Assembly: GCF_014897675.1 (NCBI RefSeq)
Contig: NZ_JABUXU010000019.1
Coordinates: 1 to 64,000, forward strand
Length of the DNA: 64,000 nucleotides
Source: Advenella sp. FME57
GTDB taxonomy: Bacteria; Pseudomonadota; Gammaproteobacteria; Burkholderiales; Burkholderiaceae_B
Direction: 5' to 3'
In this document: positions 21,800-32,535 of the stretch, piece by piece
Position numbering within the stretch: the stretch's first letter is position 1
Layout: every line of letters starts with the position of its first letter
Position numbers and translations under genes: made by a program
Notes under the pieces: generated by a model
What the model saw: the letters and a program-made list of their open reading frames with translations, nothing else
Databases searched by the model: none
What the model was told of the DNA's origin: nothing

Positions 21800-22600
21800 A
21801 TGTCCGCCGTCCAAGTACAACATCTTTCCAAAGTCTATAACAGTGCCCGCAACGCGGGCTGGCGGCGTTTTTTGCCGTCCCGGGTAGACCCTGCGCGTGC
21901 GCCGTTTCGTGCACTCGATAATGTGAGCTTCACCGTTGAAGAGGGTGAGTTTTTCGGCCTGCTGGGTCCCAATGGAGCAGGCAAAACCACGCTGATTTCC
22001 CTGCTGGCCGGCCTGTCCCAGCCCACCGCCGGCACTGCCAGTATCTGCGGTTTTGACGTTGCTGCGCAGTACAAACAGGCCCGTCGCTCGCTGGGAGTGG
22101 TGCCGCAGGAACTGGTGTACGATCCGTTTTTTACTGTACGCGAAACCCTGCGTTTGCAATCGGGGTATTTCGGTATTCACCGGAATGACGACTGGATCGA
22201 CGAAATTTTGCATAACCTGGGCCTGACCGACAAGGCTGATGCCAATATGCGCGCACTATCGGGCGGCATGAAGCGGCGCGTACTGGTGGCCCAGGCGCTG
22301 GTGCACCGCCCGCCCGTGATTATTCTGGACGAACCCACCGCCGGCGTTGATGTGGATCTGCGTCGCAGCCTGTGGGATTTTATCGTGCGCCTGAACAAAA
22401 GCGGCCACACCATCATGCTTACCACGCACTATCTGGAAGAGGCCGAGGCCTTGTGCAACCGCATTGCGCTCCTGAAACGCGGGCACATTGTTGCGCTCGA
22501 TACCACGCAGGCGCTGATGGCGCGCGTGGGCGGCCGGGATCTTGAAGAAGCGTTTGTGCACATCATGCATAACGGCCTGCAGGAGGAGATTGCATCATGA
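21800..22600 (+). CDS. ABC transporter ATP-binding protein (YadG-like)
   Basis: ATPase of an ABC-2 type exporter of unknown substrate. The 266 residues have Walker A GPNGAGKTT, the Q-loop region VPQELVYDPFFTV, signature LSGGMKRRVLVAQAL, Walker B VIILDEPTAGVD and H-loop LTTHYLEE. Closest to the YadG/CcmA group by pattern. It overlaps its permease gene by four bases. No good ribosome-binding site is seen before the ATG, which follows directly on a terminator hairpin. Its place between mla and ibaG/murA suggests an envelope role, as inferred from context only. Confidence 0.88.
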   Translation: MSAVQVQHLSKVYNSARNAGWRRFLPSRVDPARAPFRALDNVSFTVEEGEFFGLLGPNGAGKTTLISLLAGLSQPTAGTASICGFDVAAQYKQARRSLGVVPQELVYDPFFTVRETLRLQSGYFGIHRNDDWIDEILHNLGLTDKADANMRALSGGMKRRVLVAQALVHRPPVIILDEPTAGVDVDLRRSLWDFIVRLNKSGHTIMLTTHYLEEAEALCNRIALLKRGHIVALDTTQALMARVGGRDLEEAFVHIMHNGLQEEIAS

Positions 22601-23382
22601 ACCCCCTGCAGAAAGACATCAAATTCGGTTCGGGTTTTCCGACGCTGCTCTACAAGGAGCTACTGCGCTTCTGGAAAGTTGCGTTCCAGACGGTTGCCGC
22701 ACCGGTCATGACGGCGATGCTGTACTTGTTGGTCTTTGCCCATGTGCTGGAGGACCGGGTCCGGATGTACGATTCGGTTCCCTATACGGCCTTCCTGATT
22801 CCCGGGCTCATGATGATGAGCATGCTACAGAACGCCTTTGCCAACCCGTCGTCTTCGCTCATTCAGAGCCGGATTACCGGTAACCTGGTTTTCGTGCTGC
22901 TGCCGCCACTGTCCCATTATGAGTTTTTCTCCGCCTATGTGATTGCCGCGGTCCTGCGCGGCCTGGTCGTTGGCCTGGGCATCTGGATCATGGCGTCGTT
23001 CTTCGTGCCCATATGGCCGGCCAGCATCCTGTGGGTGCTGGTGTTTGCGGTGCTTTCCTGTTGTATTCTGGCGGTACTGGGTATTGTCGCGGGGCTGTGG
23101 TCGGAAAAATTCGACCAGCTGGCGGCGTTCCAGAATTTTCTGATCATGCCCGCTACGTTTTTATCGGGTGTATTTTATTCTATCCACTCGCTGCCCCCAT
23201 TCTGGCAGTCGGTATCGCACTGGAACCCCGTTTTCTATATGATTGACGGGTTCCGTTACGGATTCTTCGCAGTATCGGATGTCTCACCATGGCACAGTGT
23301 GGCCGTGGTGGCGGCCTTTTTCGTGTTGCTCTCTGCCTACGCCCTGCGTCTGCTTGCGCAGGGATATAAACTCCGGACATAA
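22597..23382 (+). CDS. ABC-2 type transporter permease (YadH-like)
   Basis: Membrane partner of the preceding ATPase. The 261 residues carry about six hydrophobic segments and the ABC-2 permease hallmark near the C-terminus (FLIMPATFLSGVFYSIHSLP, then NPVFYMIDGFRYGF). Start ATG overlaps the ATPase stop (ATGA), showing coupled translation. Substrate unknown; the same gene pair is common next to ibaG and murA in Burkholderiales as far as I recall. Confidence 0.88.
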   Translation: MNPLQKDIKFGSGFPTLLYKELLRFWKVAFQTVAAPVMTAMLYLLVFAHVLEDRVRMYDSVPYTAFLIPGLMMMSMLQNAFANPSSSLIQSRITGNLVFVLLPPLSHYEFFSAYVIAAVLRGLVVGLGIWIMASFFVPIWPASILWVLVFAVLSCCILAVLGIVAGLWSEKFDQLAAFQNFLIMPATFLSGVFYSIHSLPPFWQSVSHWNPVFYMIDGFRYGFFAVSDVSPWHSVAVVAAFFVLLSAYALRLLAQGYKLRT

Positions 23383-23384
23383 CT

Positions 23385-23627
23385 ATGTTACCTACTCCCG
23401 AACAGATTCAGCACTACATCGAATCGCACCTGCCCTGTGAGCACATTGAAGTGCGCGGCGATGGCTCGCACTTCGAAGCGCTGATCGTCAGCACTGTTTT
23501 TGAAGGCAAACGCCCCATTGCACGGCACCAGGCGGTGTACGCAGCGCTAGGCGAAAGAATGAAAGCCGAAATTCACGCGCTTTCAATGAAAACCCTGACC
23601 CCCGAAGAGTACCGCAAGCATGGATAA
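23385..23627 (+). CDS. ibaG: BolA-family protein IbaG
   Basis: An 80-residue BolA-like protein with the family core: [22 protein letters not shown] and the conserved basic stretch in [14 protein letters not shown]. BolA proteins work with monothiol glutaredoxins in iron-sulfur handling; IbaG (YrbA) is the form encoded next to murA, as here. The single cysteine (Cys18) and the histidines at the predicted cluster-facing surface are present. It overlaps murA by eight bases. Confidence 0.9.
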   Translation: MLPTPEQIQHYIESHLPCEHIEVRGDGSHFEALIVSTVFEGKRPIARHQAVYAALGERMKAEIHALSMKTLTPEEYRKHG

Positions 23628-24876
23628 ACTCAGAATTGTCGGCGGGCGACGCCTGGACGGAGAAATCACCATCTCTGGCGCCAAGAATGCGGCCTTGCCT
23701 ATCCTGTGCGCCGCGCTGCTCACAGCAGAGCCCGTGACGCTGCGCAATGTGCCGCAGCTCAATGACATCAGCACCACAGTGCGTCTGCTGGCCGACCTGG
23801 GCGTTAAAATCACTCAGGAAGCCGGTGGTATTGTGCATCTGCAGGCCGACCAGATCACCAATCTGGAAGCCTCGTACGAGTTGGTGAAAACCATGCGTGC
23901 TTCTATCCTGGTCCTTGGGCCGCTACTGACGCGGTTTGGGCAGGCCAAGGTCAGTCTGCCTGGCGGCTGCTCCATTGGCCAGCGCCCGGTAGACCAGCAC
24001 ATCAAGGGACTGACGGCGCTGGGCGCAGACATTGCCGTGGAACATGGCTTTGTCGTGGCAAGCGCTACGCGCCTGAAGGGCGCATCCATTGTGACCGATA
24101 TGGTGACCGTGGGCGGTACCGAACAGTTTCTGATGGCTGCGGCACTGGCTGAAGGCCAGACTGTGCTGGAAAATGCCGCACGCGAACCGGAAGTGGTGGA
24201 CCTGGCTGAAATGCTGATCTCCATGGGCGCGCGCATTTCCGGGCATGGCACGGACCGGATCGTGATTGACGGCGTTGAGCGCCTGCACGGCACAGACTAC
24301 ACGGTGGTGCCCGACCGTATCGAAGCCGGTTCTTTCCTGTGCGCCGTCGGTGCAACCGGTGGCGACATCATGTTGCGCAATGCCGCGCCCGACACCATGG
24401 GAGCGACGCTGGACAAGCTTATCGACGCCGGCCTGACGATTCAAACAGGCGCGGACTGGATTCGCGCCTCTATGCAGACACGGCCCAAAGCCGTGGGCTT
24501 TCGGACCCGTGAGTATCCAGGCTTTCCAACAGACATGCAGGCCCAGTTGCTGGCACTCAATACAGTGGCAGTCGGTACGGCATTCGTTGTCGAAAACATA
24601 TTCGAAAACCGTTACATGCATGTACCCGAACTGATGCGCATGGGTGCCGATATTGAACTGGACGGTCACACGGCCGTCATCAACGGCGTGCAGCAACTCA
24701 TGGGCGCTCAGGTCATGGCGACCGATCTGCGGGCCTCTGCCAGCCTGGTCATCGCCGGACTGGCAGCGACCGGTGAAACCATCATCGATCGCATCTACCA
24801 TCTGGATCGTGGTTACGAAAAAATGGAAGACAAGCTGCAAGCGGTGGGCGCCGACATCCAGCGACTGCGGAGCTGA
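23620..24876 (+). CDS. murA: UDP-N-acetylglucosamine 1-carboxyvinyltransferase
   Basis: First committed step of peptidoglycan synthesis: adds enolpyruvate from PEP to UDP-GlcNAc. The 418 residues match the family length. Seen: the N-terminal [20 protein letters not shown], the catalytic loop [12 protein letters not shown] with Cys117 (the residue attacked by fosfomycin), the ATREPEV-like region [12 protein letters not shown], and FPTDMQAQ near the C-terminus. It overlaps ibaG by eight bases and is five bases from hisG, so cell-wall and histidine genes are in one transcription unit. Confidence 0.97.
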   Translation: MDKLRIVGGRRLDGEITISGAKNAALPILCAALLTAEPVTLRNVPQLNDISTTVRLLADLGVKITQEAGGIVHLQADQITNLEASYELVKTMRASILVLGPLLTRFGQAKVSLPGGCSIGQRPVDQHIKGLTALGADIAVEHGFVVASATRLKGASIVTDMVTVGGTEQFLMAAALAEGQTVLENAAREPEVVDLAEMLISMGARISGHGTDRIVIDGVERLHGTDYTVVPDRIEAGSFLCAVGATGGDIMLRNAAPDTMGATLDKLIDAGLTIQTGADWIRASMQTRPKAVGFRTREYPGFPTDMQAQLLALNTVAVGTAFVVENIFENRYMHVPELMRMGADIELDGHTAVINGVQQLMGAQVMATDLRASASLVIAGLAATGETIIDRIYHLDRGYEKMEDKLQAVGADIQRLRS

Positions 24877-24881
24877 TACTC

Positions 24882-25550
24882 ATGACACAGAATCCCCAAC
24901 TGACCATGGCCCTGTCAAAAGGGCGTATCTTCGAAGAAACGCTGCCGCTGCTGGAGCAGGCAGGCATCGTCGTGACTGAGCATCCCGACCAGTCACGCAA
25001 GCTGATACTGCCTACCAGTCGCGATGATCTGCGGATTTTGATTGTGCGCGCCTCTGATGTGCCCACTTATGTGCAATATGGTGCGGCAGACTTCGGCATC
25101 GCCGGCAAAGACGTGCTGTACGAATACAGCAAAGAACATCCGGGCGGGCTGTATCAGCCTATTGACCTGAATATCGCACGCTGTCGTCTGGCCGTTGCCG
25201 TGCGCGATGGGTTTGACTATGAAGCAGCGGTGCGCCAGGGCGCGCGCCTGCGCGTGGCCACCAAGTACGTTAACGTGGCGCGAGAGCATTTTGCCCGCAA
25301 GGGCGTGTATGTTGATATTATTAAGCTGTACGGCTCCATGGAGCTGGCGCCGCTGGTCGGGCTGGCCGACGCCATTGTCGACGTTGTCTCTACCGGAGGC
25401 ACCCTGCGCGCCAATGGCCTGGTCGCCGTCGAAGATGTCATGCCCGTGTCTTCCCGGCTGATCGTCAACCAGGCCGCGCTCAAAACCCGTGCCGCGGTCT
25501 TGCAGCCCATTCTGGATGCCTTTGAACACGCAACGCCCTCGCAGGGATGA
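24882..25550 (+). CDS. hisG: ATP phosphoribosyltransferase, short form
   Basis: First step of histidine synthesis: ATP plus PRPP to phosphoribosyl-ATP. At 222 residues it is the short HisG, which lacks the C-terminal regulatory domain and needs the HisRS-like subunit HisZ for activity and feedback control. Family blocks seen: [50 protein letters not shown] and [11 protein letters not shown]. hisZ is not in the window. First gene of hisGDBHAFIE. Confidence 0.96.
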   Translation: MTQNPQLTMALSKGRIFEETLPLLEQAGIVVTEHPDQSRKLILPTSRDDLRILIVRASDVPTYVQYGAADFGIAGKDVLYEYSKEHPGGLYQPIDLNIARCRLAVAVRDGFDYEAAVRQGARLRVATKYVNVAREHFARKGVYVDIIKLYGSMELAPLVGLADAIVDVVSTGGTLRANGLVAVEDVMPVSSRLIVNQAALKTRAAVLQPILDAFEHATPSQG

Positions 25551-25559
25551 TCTGAAGCT

Positions 25560-26870
25560 ATGAAACCTGTAATTAATCGACTGGACTCCCGTGCCGATGG
25601 GTTCGCGGGTAAGCTGCGCCGGCTGCTGGCTTTTGAGGCCAGCGAAGACGCCCATATCGAACAGGCCGTTGCCGGCATTTTGCAGGACGTCCGGCAGCGC
25701 GGCGACGCTGCCGTTCTGCAATACACGGCCAAATTCGACCGTTTGCCGGTTAACGAGATGGCAGATCTGGACATTTCGCCCTCAGAGTGCCAGGCTGCGC
25801 TGGACGCGCTGGAGCCGGCACGTCGCAAGGCGCTGGAGCAGGCGGCGCAACGCGTGCGCATGTATCATGACCGGCAGAAAGCCGAATCCTGGCAGTACCA
25901 GGAAGAGGACGGTACGGTGCTGGGCCAGAAAATCACGCCCATGGATCGCGTCGGTCTTTACGTCCCGGGAGGCAAGGCGGCTTATCCCTCTTCGGTGCTG
26001 ATGAACGCGATTCCGGCCAAGGTAGCTGGGGTGGGCGAAATCATTATGGTCACGCCAACGCCCGATGGCGTGCGCAACCCGCTGGTGCTGGCTGCCGCCG
26101 CCGTGGCCGGGGTTGATCGCGTGGTTGCCATCGGTGGCGCCCAGGCGGTGGGGGCGCTAGCGTACGGCACCGATAGTATTGCCGCCGTGGATAAGATTGT
26201 CGGTCCTGGCAATGCCTATGTGGCTGCGGCCAAGCGCCGGGTTTTCGGTACCGTAGGCATTGATATGGTTGCCGGCCCCAGCGAGATCCTGATTATCTGT
26301 GACGGCACCACGCCGGCAGACTGGATCGCCATGGATCTGTTTTCCCAGGCCGAACATGACGAATTGGCCCAGGCTATTTTGCTGTGCCCCGATGCCGATT
26401 TCCTGGAAAAAGTGCAGGAAGCGATCGTGCGCCTGTTGCCGACCATGCCGCGTGCCCAGATTCTTGCCAAAAGCCTGTCTGACCGCGGCGCATTGATTCT
26501 GGTGCAGAATCTTGACGAAGCAGTGTCTATTGCAAATGAAATTGCACCCGAGCATCTGGAAATTTCCACCGCAAATGCGCCTGCGCTTGCCGAGAAAATC
26601 CGCCATGCCGGTGCGATTTTTCTGGGACGGTTTTCGTCCGAAGCGCTGGGCGACTATTGCGCCGGACCCAACCATGTGCTGCCCACTGCACGTACCGCCC
26701 GCTTTTCCTCGCCGCTGGGCGTCTATGATTTTCAGAAACGCAGCAGTATTATCCAGGTGTCCGAGGCAGGAGCGATTACACTAGGGGCGATTGCCGCCGA
26801 ACTGGCCGATGGCGAAGGCCTTGCTGCGCACGCGCAGAGTGCGCGTTACCGCCTGAACACTACTACCTGA
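25560..26870 (+). CDS. hisD: histidinol dehydrogenase
   Basis: Zinc enzyme making the last two oxidations from histidinol to histidine with NAD. The 436 residues match the family; seen are [63 protein letters not shown], the [12 protein letters not shown] metal-site block and the [14 protein letters not shown] block near the end. Ten bases separate it from hisB; the position where relatives carry hisC holds no gene. Confidence 0.97.
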   Translation: MKPVINRLDSRADGFAGKLRRLLAFEASEDAHIEQAVAGILQDVRQRGDAAVLQYTAKFDRLPVNEMADLDISPSECQAALDALEPARRKALEQAAQRVRMYHDRQKAESWQYQEEDGTVLGQKITPMDRVGLYVPGGKAAYPSSVLMNAIPAKVAGVGEIIMVTPTPDGVRNPLVLAAAAVAGVDRVVAIGGAQAVGALAYGTDSIAAVDKIVGPGNAYVAAAKRRVFGTVGIDMVAGPSEILIICDGTTPADWIAMDLFSQAEHDELAQAILLCPDADFLEKVQEAIVRLLPTMPRAQILAKSLSDRGALILVQNLDEAVSIANEIAPEHLEISTANAPALAEKIRHAGAIFLGRFSSEALGDYCAGPNHVLPTARTARFSSPLGVYDFQKRSSIIQVSEAGAITLGAIAAELADGEGLAAHAQSARYRLNTTT

Positions 26871-26879
26871 CGATAAGTT

Positions 26880-27467
26880 ATGCGAACCGCTGACATTACC
26901 CGAAATACCAATGAAACCCGTATCGCGGTTTCACTGAACCTGGATGGCACAGGCAAACAGTCCATTAATACCGGCGTGCCTTTTCTTGATCACATGATCG
27001 ACCAGATTGCGCGCCATGGCCTCATTGACCTTGACATCAAATGTGAAGGCGATGTGCATATCGACGATCACCACACTGTGGAAGATGTCGGCATTACACT
27101 GGGCCAGGCCGTGGCCAGGGCGGTGGGCGACAAAAAGGGAATAACCCGCTACGGCCATTCCTATGTGCCGCTGGATGAAGCCTTATCGCGCGTGGTCATT
27201 GATTTTTCCGGCCGCCCCGGCCTTGAATATCATATTCCGTTTACTCGCTCGCACGTCGGGCGCTTTGACGTCGATCTGATGCGTGAATTTTTCCAGGGCT
27301 TTGTCAATCATGCGCTGGTCACAATGCATATCGACAATTTGCGCGGCACCAATTCGCATCATCAGGCCGAAACCGTTTTCAAGGCATTCGGACGGGCGCT
27401 GCGCATGGCGCTGACCCCCGATGCGCGCAGCGAAGGCATGATTCCGTCGACCAAGGGCGTGCTGTAA
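26880..27467 (+). CDS. hisB: imidazoleglycerol-phosphate dehydratase
   Basis: Dehydrates imidazoleglycerol phosphate to imidazoleacetol phosphate using manganese. The 195 residues form the monofunctional dehydratase, not the phosphatase fusion of enterobacteria. The His-rich motifs [10 protein letters not shown] and [19 protein letters not shown] carry the metal ligands. A separate histidinol phosphatase must be encoded elsewhere. Confidence 0.97.
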   Translation: MRTADITRNTNETRIAVSLNLDGTGKQSINTGVPFLDHMIDQIARHGLIDLDIKCEGDVHIDDHHTVEDVGITLGQAVARAVGDKKGITRYGHSYVPLDEALSRVVIDFSGRPGLEYHIPFTRSHVGRFDVDLMREFFQGFVNHALVTMHIDNLRGTNSHHQAETVFKAFGRALRMALTPDARSEGMIPSTKGVL

Positions 27468-27483
27468 TGGCGGGAATGCGTTC

Positions 27484-28167
27484 ATGAGCAGCAAAATTGC
27501 CATTGTCGACTATGGCATGGGAAACCTGCATTCAGTAGAGCGCGCCTTGCGTCATGCGGCAAGCGAAGCGGATGTCTATCTGGCCTCCGACGTGGCGGCG
27601 CTTGAGAAGGCAGACCGGATTGTTTTTCCTGGGCAGGGGGCCATGCCCGATTGCATGCGCAACTTGCAGCGTTCCGGGCTGATGGAGGCAGTGCAACGCG
27701 CCGCCGATAGCAAGCCCCTGCTGGGCGTCTGTGTTGGTGAGCAGATGCTGATGCAGCACAGTGAAGAAGGCGATGTACCATGTTTGGGTATTTTTCCCGG
27801 CACTGTGCGCAAGTTTGCCGGACCGCAATTTGCCGTGAATTTGCAGGAACAGTCTGATACGTCTGCCGCGCTGGTGCAGCACGAGGCACGCCTGCTCAAA
27901 GTGCCGCACATGGGCTGGAGCCGGGTAAAGCAGGCAAAACCGCATGCATTGTGGGAAGGCATTCCGGATGATAGCTATTTTTATTTCGTCCACAGTTATT
28001 ATGTCGATCCGGCAGAAACCGCCATTTCGGTGGGAGAAACCGTATACGGACACCATTTTACCTGCGCTGTGGCGCGGGACAATATCTTTGCAGTACAGTT
28101 TCATCCCGAGAAAAGCGCGCAATTAGGCTTGCGTCTTTATCGGAATTTTGTAAACTGGGATATCTGA
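27484..28167 (+). CDS. hisH: imidazole glycerol phosphate synthase, glutaminase subunit
   Basis: Class I glutamine amidotransferase that feeds ammonia to HisF. The 227 residues have the start [11 protein letters not shown], the nucleophile loop [10 protein letters not shown] with the catalytic cysteine near residue 83, and the C-terminal His-Glu pair in [13 protein letters not shown] 90-base AT-rich gap separates it from hisA, the only sizeable gap in the operon. Confidence 0.96.
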   Translation: MSSKIAIVDYGMGNLHSVERALRHAASEADVYLASDVAALEKADRIVFPGQGAMPDCMRNLQRSGLMEAVQRAADSKPLLGVCVGEQMLMQHSEEGDVPCLGIFPGTVRKFAGPQFAVNLQEQSDTSAALVQHEARLLKVPHMGWSRVKQAKPHALWEGIPDDSYFYFVHSYYVDPAETAISVGETVYGHHFTCAVARDNIFAVQFHPEKSAQLGLRLYRNFVNWDI

Positions 28168-28257
28168 CCATGAAGGTCATGGCAGTTGGGTGAATTGTGA
28201 AACCGCATCATGCGTTCATAATTTTAATTTTATTCTTATTTTGATAATCTGATTGTT

Positions 28258-29010
28258 ATGCTGCTCATACCAGCCATTGATTTGAAGGACGGACGTTGTG
28301 TCCGCCTGCGCCAGGGGGACTTGCAGGATGCCACCATTTTTTCCGAAGACCCGGTTACCGTCGCGGAACAATGGTATGACCAGGGCGCAAGACGCCTGCA
28401 TCTGGTCGACCTGAACGGGGCCGTCGCTGGCAAGCCCAAAAACGAAGATGTGATCAGGGCCATCGTGCGGGCCGTCGGAGACGACATCCCGGTGCAGATT
28501 GGCGGTGGCATCCGCGATCTGGATACCATTGAACGGTATCTGGATTTCGGCATCGAATATGTCATTATCGGGACGGCGGCGGTGAAGGATCCTGGCTTTC
28601 TGCAGGATGCCTGCAGCGCTTTTCCGGGCAACATCATTGTGGGGCTCGATGCCAGGGATGGCAAGGTTGCGACCGATGGGTGGAGCAAACTGACCAAGCA
28701 CGATGTGCTCGATCTTGGCCGCAAGTTCGAAGACTACGGCGTTGAGTCCATTATCTACACCGATATCGGCCGCGACGGCATGTTGAGTGGGGTCAATATC
28801 GAAGCCACGGTGCGTCTGGCCCAGCATGTCAGGATTCCGGTCATTGCCTCGGGCGGCGTCACGGACCTGACAGATATCGAAGCTTTGTGCGAGGTCGAAC
28901 AGGACGGTGTCGAAGGCGTTATTCTGGGCCGCAGCATCTACGAAGGCACGCTGGATTTTCAAGCGGCACAGGAAATGGCTGACGAGCTGAACGGGGACGA
29001 GCAGGAGTGA
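28258..29010 (+). CDS. hisA: phosphoribosylformimino-AICAR-P isomerase
   Basis: Amadori isomerase of histidine synthesis, a TIM barrel of 250 residues. Seen: [16 protein letters not shown] with the catalytic Asp, IGGGIRD, the phosphate-binding GTAAVKDP, and the second half [10 protein letters not shown] followed by IASGGV. It overlaps hisF by four bases. It follows a 90-base AT-rich gap that could hold an internal promoter, although no clean boxes are seen. Confidence 0.97.
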   Translation: MLLIPAIDLKDGRCVRLRQGDLQDATIFSEDPVTVAEQWYDQGARRLHLVDLNGAVAGKPKNEDVIRAIVRAVGDDIPVQIGGGIRDLDTIERYLDFGIEYVIIGTAAVKDPGFLQDACSAFPGNIIVGLDARDGKVATDGWSKLTKHDVLDLGRKFEDYGVESIIYTDIGRDGMLSGVNIEATVRLAQHVRIPVIASGGVTDLTDIEALCEVEQDGVEGVILGRSIYEGTLDFQAAQEMADELNGDEQE

Positions 29011-29810
29011 CACATTCTACGGCTGCCGCGCACACCCTGACCACCCGCGTCATACCGTGCCTTGATGTAACGGCCGGGCGCGTCGTCAAGGGCGTGAATT
29101 TTGTCCAGTTGCGTGATGCCGGTGACCCGGTGGAAATCGCAAGGCGCTACAATGAACAGGGGGCCGACGAACTCACTTTCCTGGACATTACGGCTACCAG
29201 TGATGGCAAGGATCTAACCTTGTCCATGATAGAGCAGGTGGCATCGGAAGTGTTTATTCCGCTCACGGTCGGTGGTGGAGTGCGGGCGCTGCCCGACGTG
29301 CAACGCCTGCTCAATGCCGGCGCCGACAAGGTATCTATTAATAGTGCGGCTGTGAATGAACCCGAGTTGGTGCGTGCCTGCGCCGATTATTACGGTTCAC
29401 AGTGCATTGTGGTGGCTGTGGATGCGCGCCGGGTCTCGGCGCCAGGTGAGCCGCCGCGCTGGGAAGTGTTTACCCATGGCGGGCGCAAGCCCACGGGCAT
29501 CGACGCTGTTGCCTGGGCCGTACGCATGGCCCGCTATGGTGCCGGTGAATTATTGATTACCAGCATGGATCAGGACGGCACGCAAGCGGGGTTTGACCTG
29601 CAGCTGACCCGAACCATTTCCGATGCTGTGGCGGTGCCGGTCATCGCCTCCGGCGGGGTTGGCAATTTGCAACATCTTTGCGACGGTGTTAACGAAGGCC
29701 GCGCCAGCGCGGTGCTGGCCGCCAGCATATTCCATTACGGCGATTACAGTATCGCGCAGGCCAAGGCGTATATGGCCGAACACGGGATACAGGTCAGGAA
29801 CACTCAATGA
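29007..29810 (+). CDS. hisF: imidazole glycerol phosphate synthase, cyclase subunit
   Basis: Joins with HisH to form imidazoleglycerol phosphate and AICAR. The 267-residue TIM barrel has [19 protein letters not shown] (catalytic Asp), [42 protein letters not shown] with the second catalytic Asp, and IASGGVGN. It overlaps hisA upstream and hisI downstream by four bases each. Confidence 0.97.
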   Translation: MTHSTAAAHTLTTRVIPCLDVTAGRVVKGVNFVQLRDAGDPVEIARRYNEQGADELTFLDITATSDGKDLTLSMIEQVASEVFIPLTVGGGVRALPDVQRLLNAGADKVSINSAAVNEPELVRACADYYGSQCIVVAVDARRVSAPGEPPRWEVFTHGGRKPTGIDAVAWAVRMARYGAGELLITSMDQDGTQAGFDLQLTRTISDAVAVPVIASGGVGNLQHLCDGVNEGRASAVLAASIFHYGDYSIAQAKAYMAEHGIQVRNTQ

Positions 29811-30199
29811 ACTGGATAGATGACGTAGTATTCGACGCGGACGGCCTGGTGCCTGCTATCGCGCAGGACTGGCAAAGTGGCCGGATTCTGATGGTTGCCT
29901 GGATGACTCGCGAGGCGCTTCAGGAAACCGCGGAAACCGGCAGAGCCGTCTATTGGTCGCGGTCGCGCAAGCGGCTCTGGCGCAAGGGCGAAGAGTCGGG
30001 CAATACCCAGCGGGTGTGTTCGCTGCGTCTCGATTGCGATGGAGACGTCATACTGCTTACCGTTGAGCAGCAGGGCGGCGTGGCCTGCCATACAGGCCGC
30101 GAGAGTTGTTTTTTTCGCGAACTCACCGGCAGTGCGGATGCACGGCAATGGCAGATAACCGATGCGGTGCTCAAGGATCCGCAGAGTATGTACAAATGA
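29807..30199 (+). CDS. hisI: phosphoribosyl-AMP cyclohydrolase
   Basis: Opens the adenine ring of phosphoribosyl-AMP, using zinc. The 130 residues are the stand-alone cyclohydrolase: [43 protein letters not shown], and the metal-site block LDCDGD with later [14 protein letters not shown]. HisE is a separate protein encoded by the next gene, overlapping by four bases. Confidence 0.97.
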   Translation: MNWIDDVVFDADGLVPAIAQDWQSGRILMVAWMTREALQETAETGRAVYWSRSRKRLWRKGEESGNTQRVCSLRLDCDGDVILLTVEQQGGVACHTGRESCFFRELTGSADARQWQITDAVLKDPQSMYK

Positions 30200-30582
30200 C
30201 GCAAGATACCCTTCCGGCACCCACTGCCGATATTCTGGTTCGTTTGGCCGATGTGTTGGAAACGCGCAGGCCACAGGCCGGCGGTGATTCACAATCGTCA
30301 TATACCGCCAAATTGCTGGCGCGTGGGCCCGACGCTTTTCTCAAGAAAATCGGAGAGGAAGCAACCGAACTGGTGATGGCCGCCAAAGACGGCGTACCCG
30401 AGCGGATTGTGTCTGAAACGGCTGATTTGTGGTTTCACTGTCTGGTCGCGCTAACCCATTATGGGCTTCGACCTGAAGATGTACTGGCCGAGCTGGCACG
30501 CCGCGAAGGCCTGTCCGGGCTTGAGGAAAAGGCAGCGCGTAGTCATGAAGGCGCCGATAGCGCGCCGGACCGCAGTGCATAA
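30196..30582 (+). CDS. hisE: phosphoribosyl-ATP pyrophosphatase
   Basis: Removes pyrophosphate from phosphoribosyl-ATP. The 128 residues have the MazG-like helices typical of His[23 protein letters not shown], then [19 protein letters not shown], with acidic metal-binding residues. The ATG at 30196 overlaps the hisI stop (ATGA); the frame is open further upstream inside hisI but has no similarity there. Last his gene; the tat genes follow with their own candidate promoter. Confidence 0.95.
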   Translation: MTQDTLPAPTADILVRLADVLETRRPQAGGDSQSSYTAKLLARGPDAFLKKIGEEATELVMAAKDGVPERIVSETADLWFHCLVALTHYGLRPEDVLAELARREGLSGLEEKAARSHEGADSAPDRSA

Positions 30583-30610
30583 CTGCGATTACGGTCATGA
30601 TATTTCCCTA

Positions 30611-30638
30611 TTGATTCGCCAATTAATTGGTATAGTAT
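30611..30638 (+). promoter_or_regulatory. candidate tatABC promoter with internal palindrome
   Basis: TTGATT at 30611 and TAGTAT at 30633 are 16 bases apart (TATAGT two bases earlier is an alternative -10). Between them lies the perfect 12-base palindrome CCAATTAATTGG (30619-30630), a possible operator. tatA starts at 30673. Confidence 0.4.
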
Positions 30639-30672
30639 GCGTATTCACGCAATCTGATTTCAGGAGTAAAAC

Positions 30673-30948
30673 ATGGGCAGTCTAAGTATCTGGCACTGGT
30701 TGATCGTACTGGTCATTGTCGCCCTCATTTTCGGTACCAAAAAGCTGCGCAACGTAGGCGAAGATCTGGGCGGTGCAGTCAAGGGATTCAAAAAAGGCGT
30801 CAAGGATGCCAACGAAGAAGCCGATTCGTCCAAAGACGATGGGCTCAATCGCAAGGTAGCCGACACGCAGGATCCTGCACGGCCCGACACGGCTGCGCGC
30901 TCCAACCCGGATGCGATCGACGTGCAGGCTCGCGACAAGTCTGAGTAA
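30673..30948 (+). CDS. tatA: Sec-independent protein translocase TatA
   Basis: Pore-forming subunit of the Tat pathway for folded proteins. The 91 residues have one N-terminal membrane helix ([19 protein letters not shown]), the hinge and amphipathic helix with the [20 protein letters not shown] block typical of TatA, and a polar tail. Gene order tatABC is intact. The Rieske protein in this window has a twin-arginine signal and is a likely client. Confidence 0.95.
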   Translation: MGSLSIWHWLIVLVIVALIFGTKKLRNVGEDLGGAVKGFKKGVKDANEEADSSKDDGLNRKVADTQDPARPDTAARSNPDAIDVQARDKSE

Positions 30949-31015
30949 ATACGTCGTGCCGACGGTCGGCATCAGCTGCGGCATACCCCGCCGATCTTCT
31001 TGAAAAGTAGCAAGT

Positions 31016-31744
31016 ATGTTTGGTTTAAGTTTCGGAGAGCTGTTCGTTATCGGTGTTGTGGGGCTCATTGTGATCGGCCCCGAACGCCTGCCTACGGTCG
31101 CCCGTACGTTGGGCCATCTGGTGGGTCGTGCGCAGCGCTACGTGAGCGATGTCAAAAGCGATATTCAGCGGGAAGTGGATATCCAGGAAATTGCTAAAAT
31201 CAAAGAAGAAATGCAGTCTGCGGTCAGCGACGTCAAATCGTCGGTCGAAGATACTGCCAGCGCCTTGCGCAACCCGGTCAATGCCCTGCGGGATGACCTG
31301 GAGCGTACAGGCAATTCGCTACGCGATAGCGTTAGTCCGAACACCACGGCAACACAACAAAGCGAATCAGACACCACAGCCGCAGGCAATCTTGCGGCTG
31401 ATACACAGGCTGATGCCACCGGGGCCGACGCCGATTCATCGAAAAGGGTTGCGCCAGCCGCCGCGTCCACGGTGGCCGGTCCGCAATCGACTACAGCAGG
31501 GGTTGCAGACCTGATGGCGCCGCTGGCAGAGCCTCCTGTCGAGCCTGCTGTTGGCGCCGATGCGACGGCCGCAGGCAAAACAGCGACCGCAGCTGTCGGC
31601 CCCTCGTCTGTTGACAAGTCTGCCCCCCAGGCTGCGCAGAAGACTGCTTCACCCTTGCCTGCCGCGGCTGATCGGCCCGATGTCAAATCCACAGAAGCCG
31701 ATGCACCTGCTTCTGCCGTTACCCGTTCCGATAAGCATTCCTGA
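31016..31744 (+). CDS. tatB: Sec-independent protein translocase TatB
   Basis: Forms the Tat receptor with TatC. The N-terminus MFGLSFGELFVIGVVGLIVIGPERLP is the membrane helix with the conserved Glu8 and the GPERLP turn of TatB, followed by an amphipathic helix to about residue 100. At 242 residues it is longer than E. coli TatB (171) because of a tail rich in Ala, Thr, Asp and Pro that is probably disordered. Its stop codon shares a base with the tatC start. Confidence 0.95.
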   Translation: MFGLSFGELFVIGVVGLIVIGPERLPTVARTLGHLVGRAQRYVSDVKSDIQREVDIQEIAKIKEEMQSAVSDVKSSVEDTASALRNPVNALRDDLERTGNSLRDSVSPNTTATQQSESDTTAAGNLAADTQADATGADADSSKRVAPAAASTVAGPQSTTAGVADLMAPLAEPPVEPAVGADATAAGKTATAAVGPSSVDKSAPQAAQKTASPLPAAADRPDVKSTEADAPASAVTRSDKHS

Positions 31745-32535
31745 TGGCCAATCCAATTCTTCCTCCCGACAACGCGCAGGAAAGTCTGCCTGAAGACAGC
31801 TTTTTTTCCCATCTGATCGAATTGCGTACGCGCTTGATCAGGGCGCTACTGGCCGTGATCGGACTCTTTGCCATTCTGTGTATCTATCCTGGTACGGGCG
31901 CGGTCTACGATTTCATTGCCCAGCCCATGATTGCGTCGTTGCCGGCCGGCAACCGGATGATCGCCACCGGCGTGATCACGCCGTTTCTGGTTCCGCTTAA
32001 AGTAACGCTGCTGCTTGCGTTCATGATTGCCCTGCCTTACGTGCTGCACCAGGCCTGGGCTTTTATCGCGCCGGGCCTGTATCGCCATGAGAAACAGTTG
32101 GCCATGCCGCTGGTTGTCTCCAGCACGATGCTGTTCTTTTTCGGGATGGCATTCTGCTACTACATTGTTTTCCATACCGTCTTTCATTTCATCGCCATGG
32201 TCTCGCCCGAGTCTATCAATTTCGCGCCTGATATCGAGGCGTATCTTGGCTTTGTGATGACCATGTTCCTGGCTTTTGGCGTCACGTTTGAAGTGCCTAT
32301 TGTCGTTGTCGTGCTGGTCAGTACCGGCATGATTTCAGTGGACAAGCTCAAGGCAATGCGCGGCTATGTCGTTGTCGGGGCCTTTGTGGTGGCGGCGGTG
32401 GTGACGCCGCCCGATATCATGTCGCAATTTCTGCTGGCGGTTCCCTTGTGCCTGTTGTTTGAGCTGGGGCTGTTTGCCGCGCGCTTTGTCAAAATCAGCA
32501 AACTGGATCAGCAGGAATCAGAATCTGAAGAGTAG
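31744..32535 (+). CDS. tatC: Sec-independent protein translocase TatC
   Basis: Polytopic core of the Tat system that recognises twin-arginine signals. The 263 residues have six hydrophobic helices and the family blocks FFSHLIELRTRLIRAL at the N-terminus, LVPLKVTLLLAFMIALPYVLYQ-like sequence, FAFGVTFEVP-like LAFGVTFEVPIVVV, and VVTPPDIMSQ. It overlaps tatB by one base. No terminator is clear after it. Confidence 0.96.
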   Translation: MANPILPPDNAQESLPEDSFFSHLIELRTRLIRALLAVIGLFAILCIYPGTGAVYDFIAQPMIASLPAGNRMIATGVITPFLVPLKVTLLLAFMIALPYVLHQAWAFIAPGLYRHEKQLAMPLVVSSTMLFFFGMAFCYYIVFHTVFHFIAMVSPESINFAPDIEAYLGFVMTMFLAFGVTFEVPIVVVVLVSTGMISVDKLKAMRGYVVVGAFVVAAVVTPPDIMSQFLLAVPLCLLFELGLFAARFVKISKLDQQESESEE

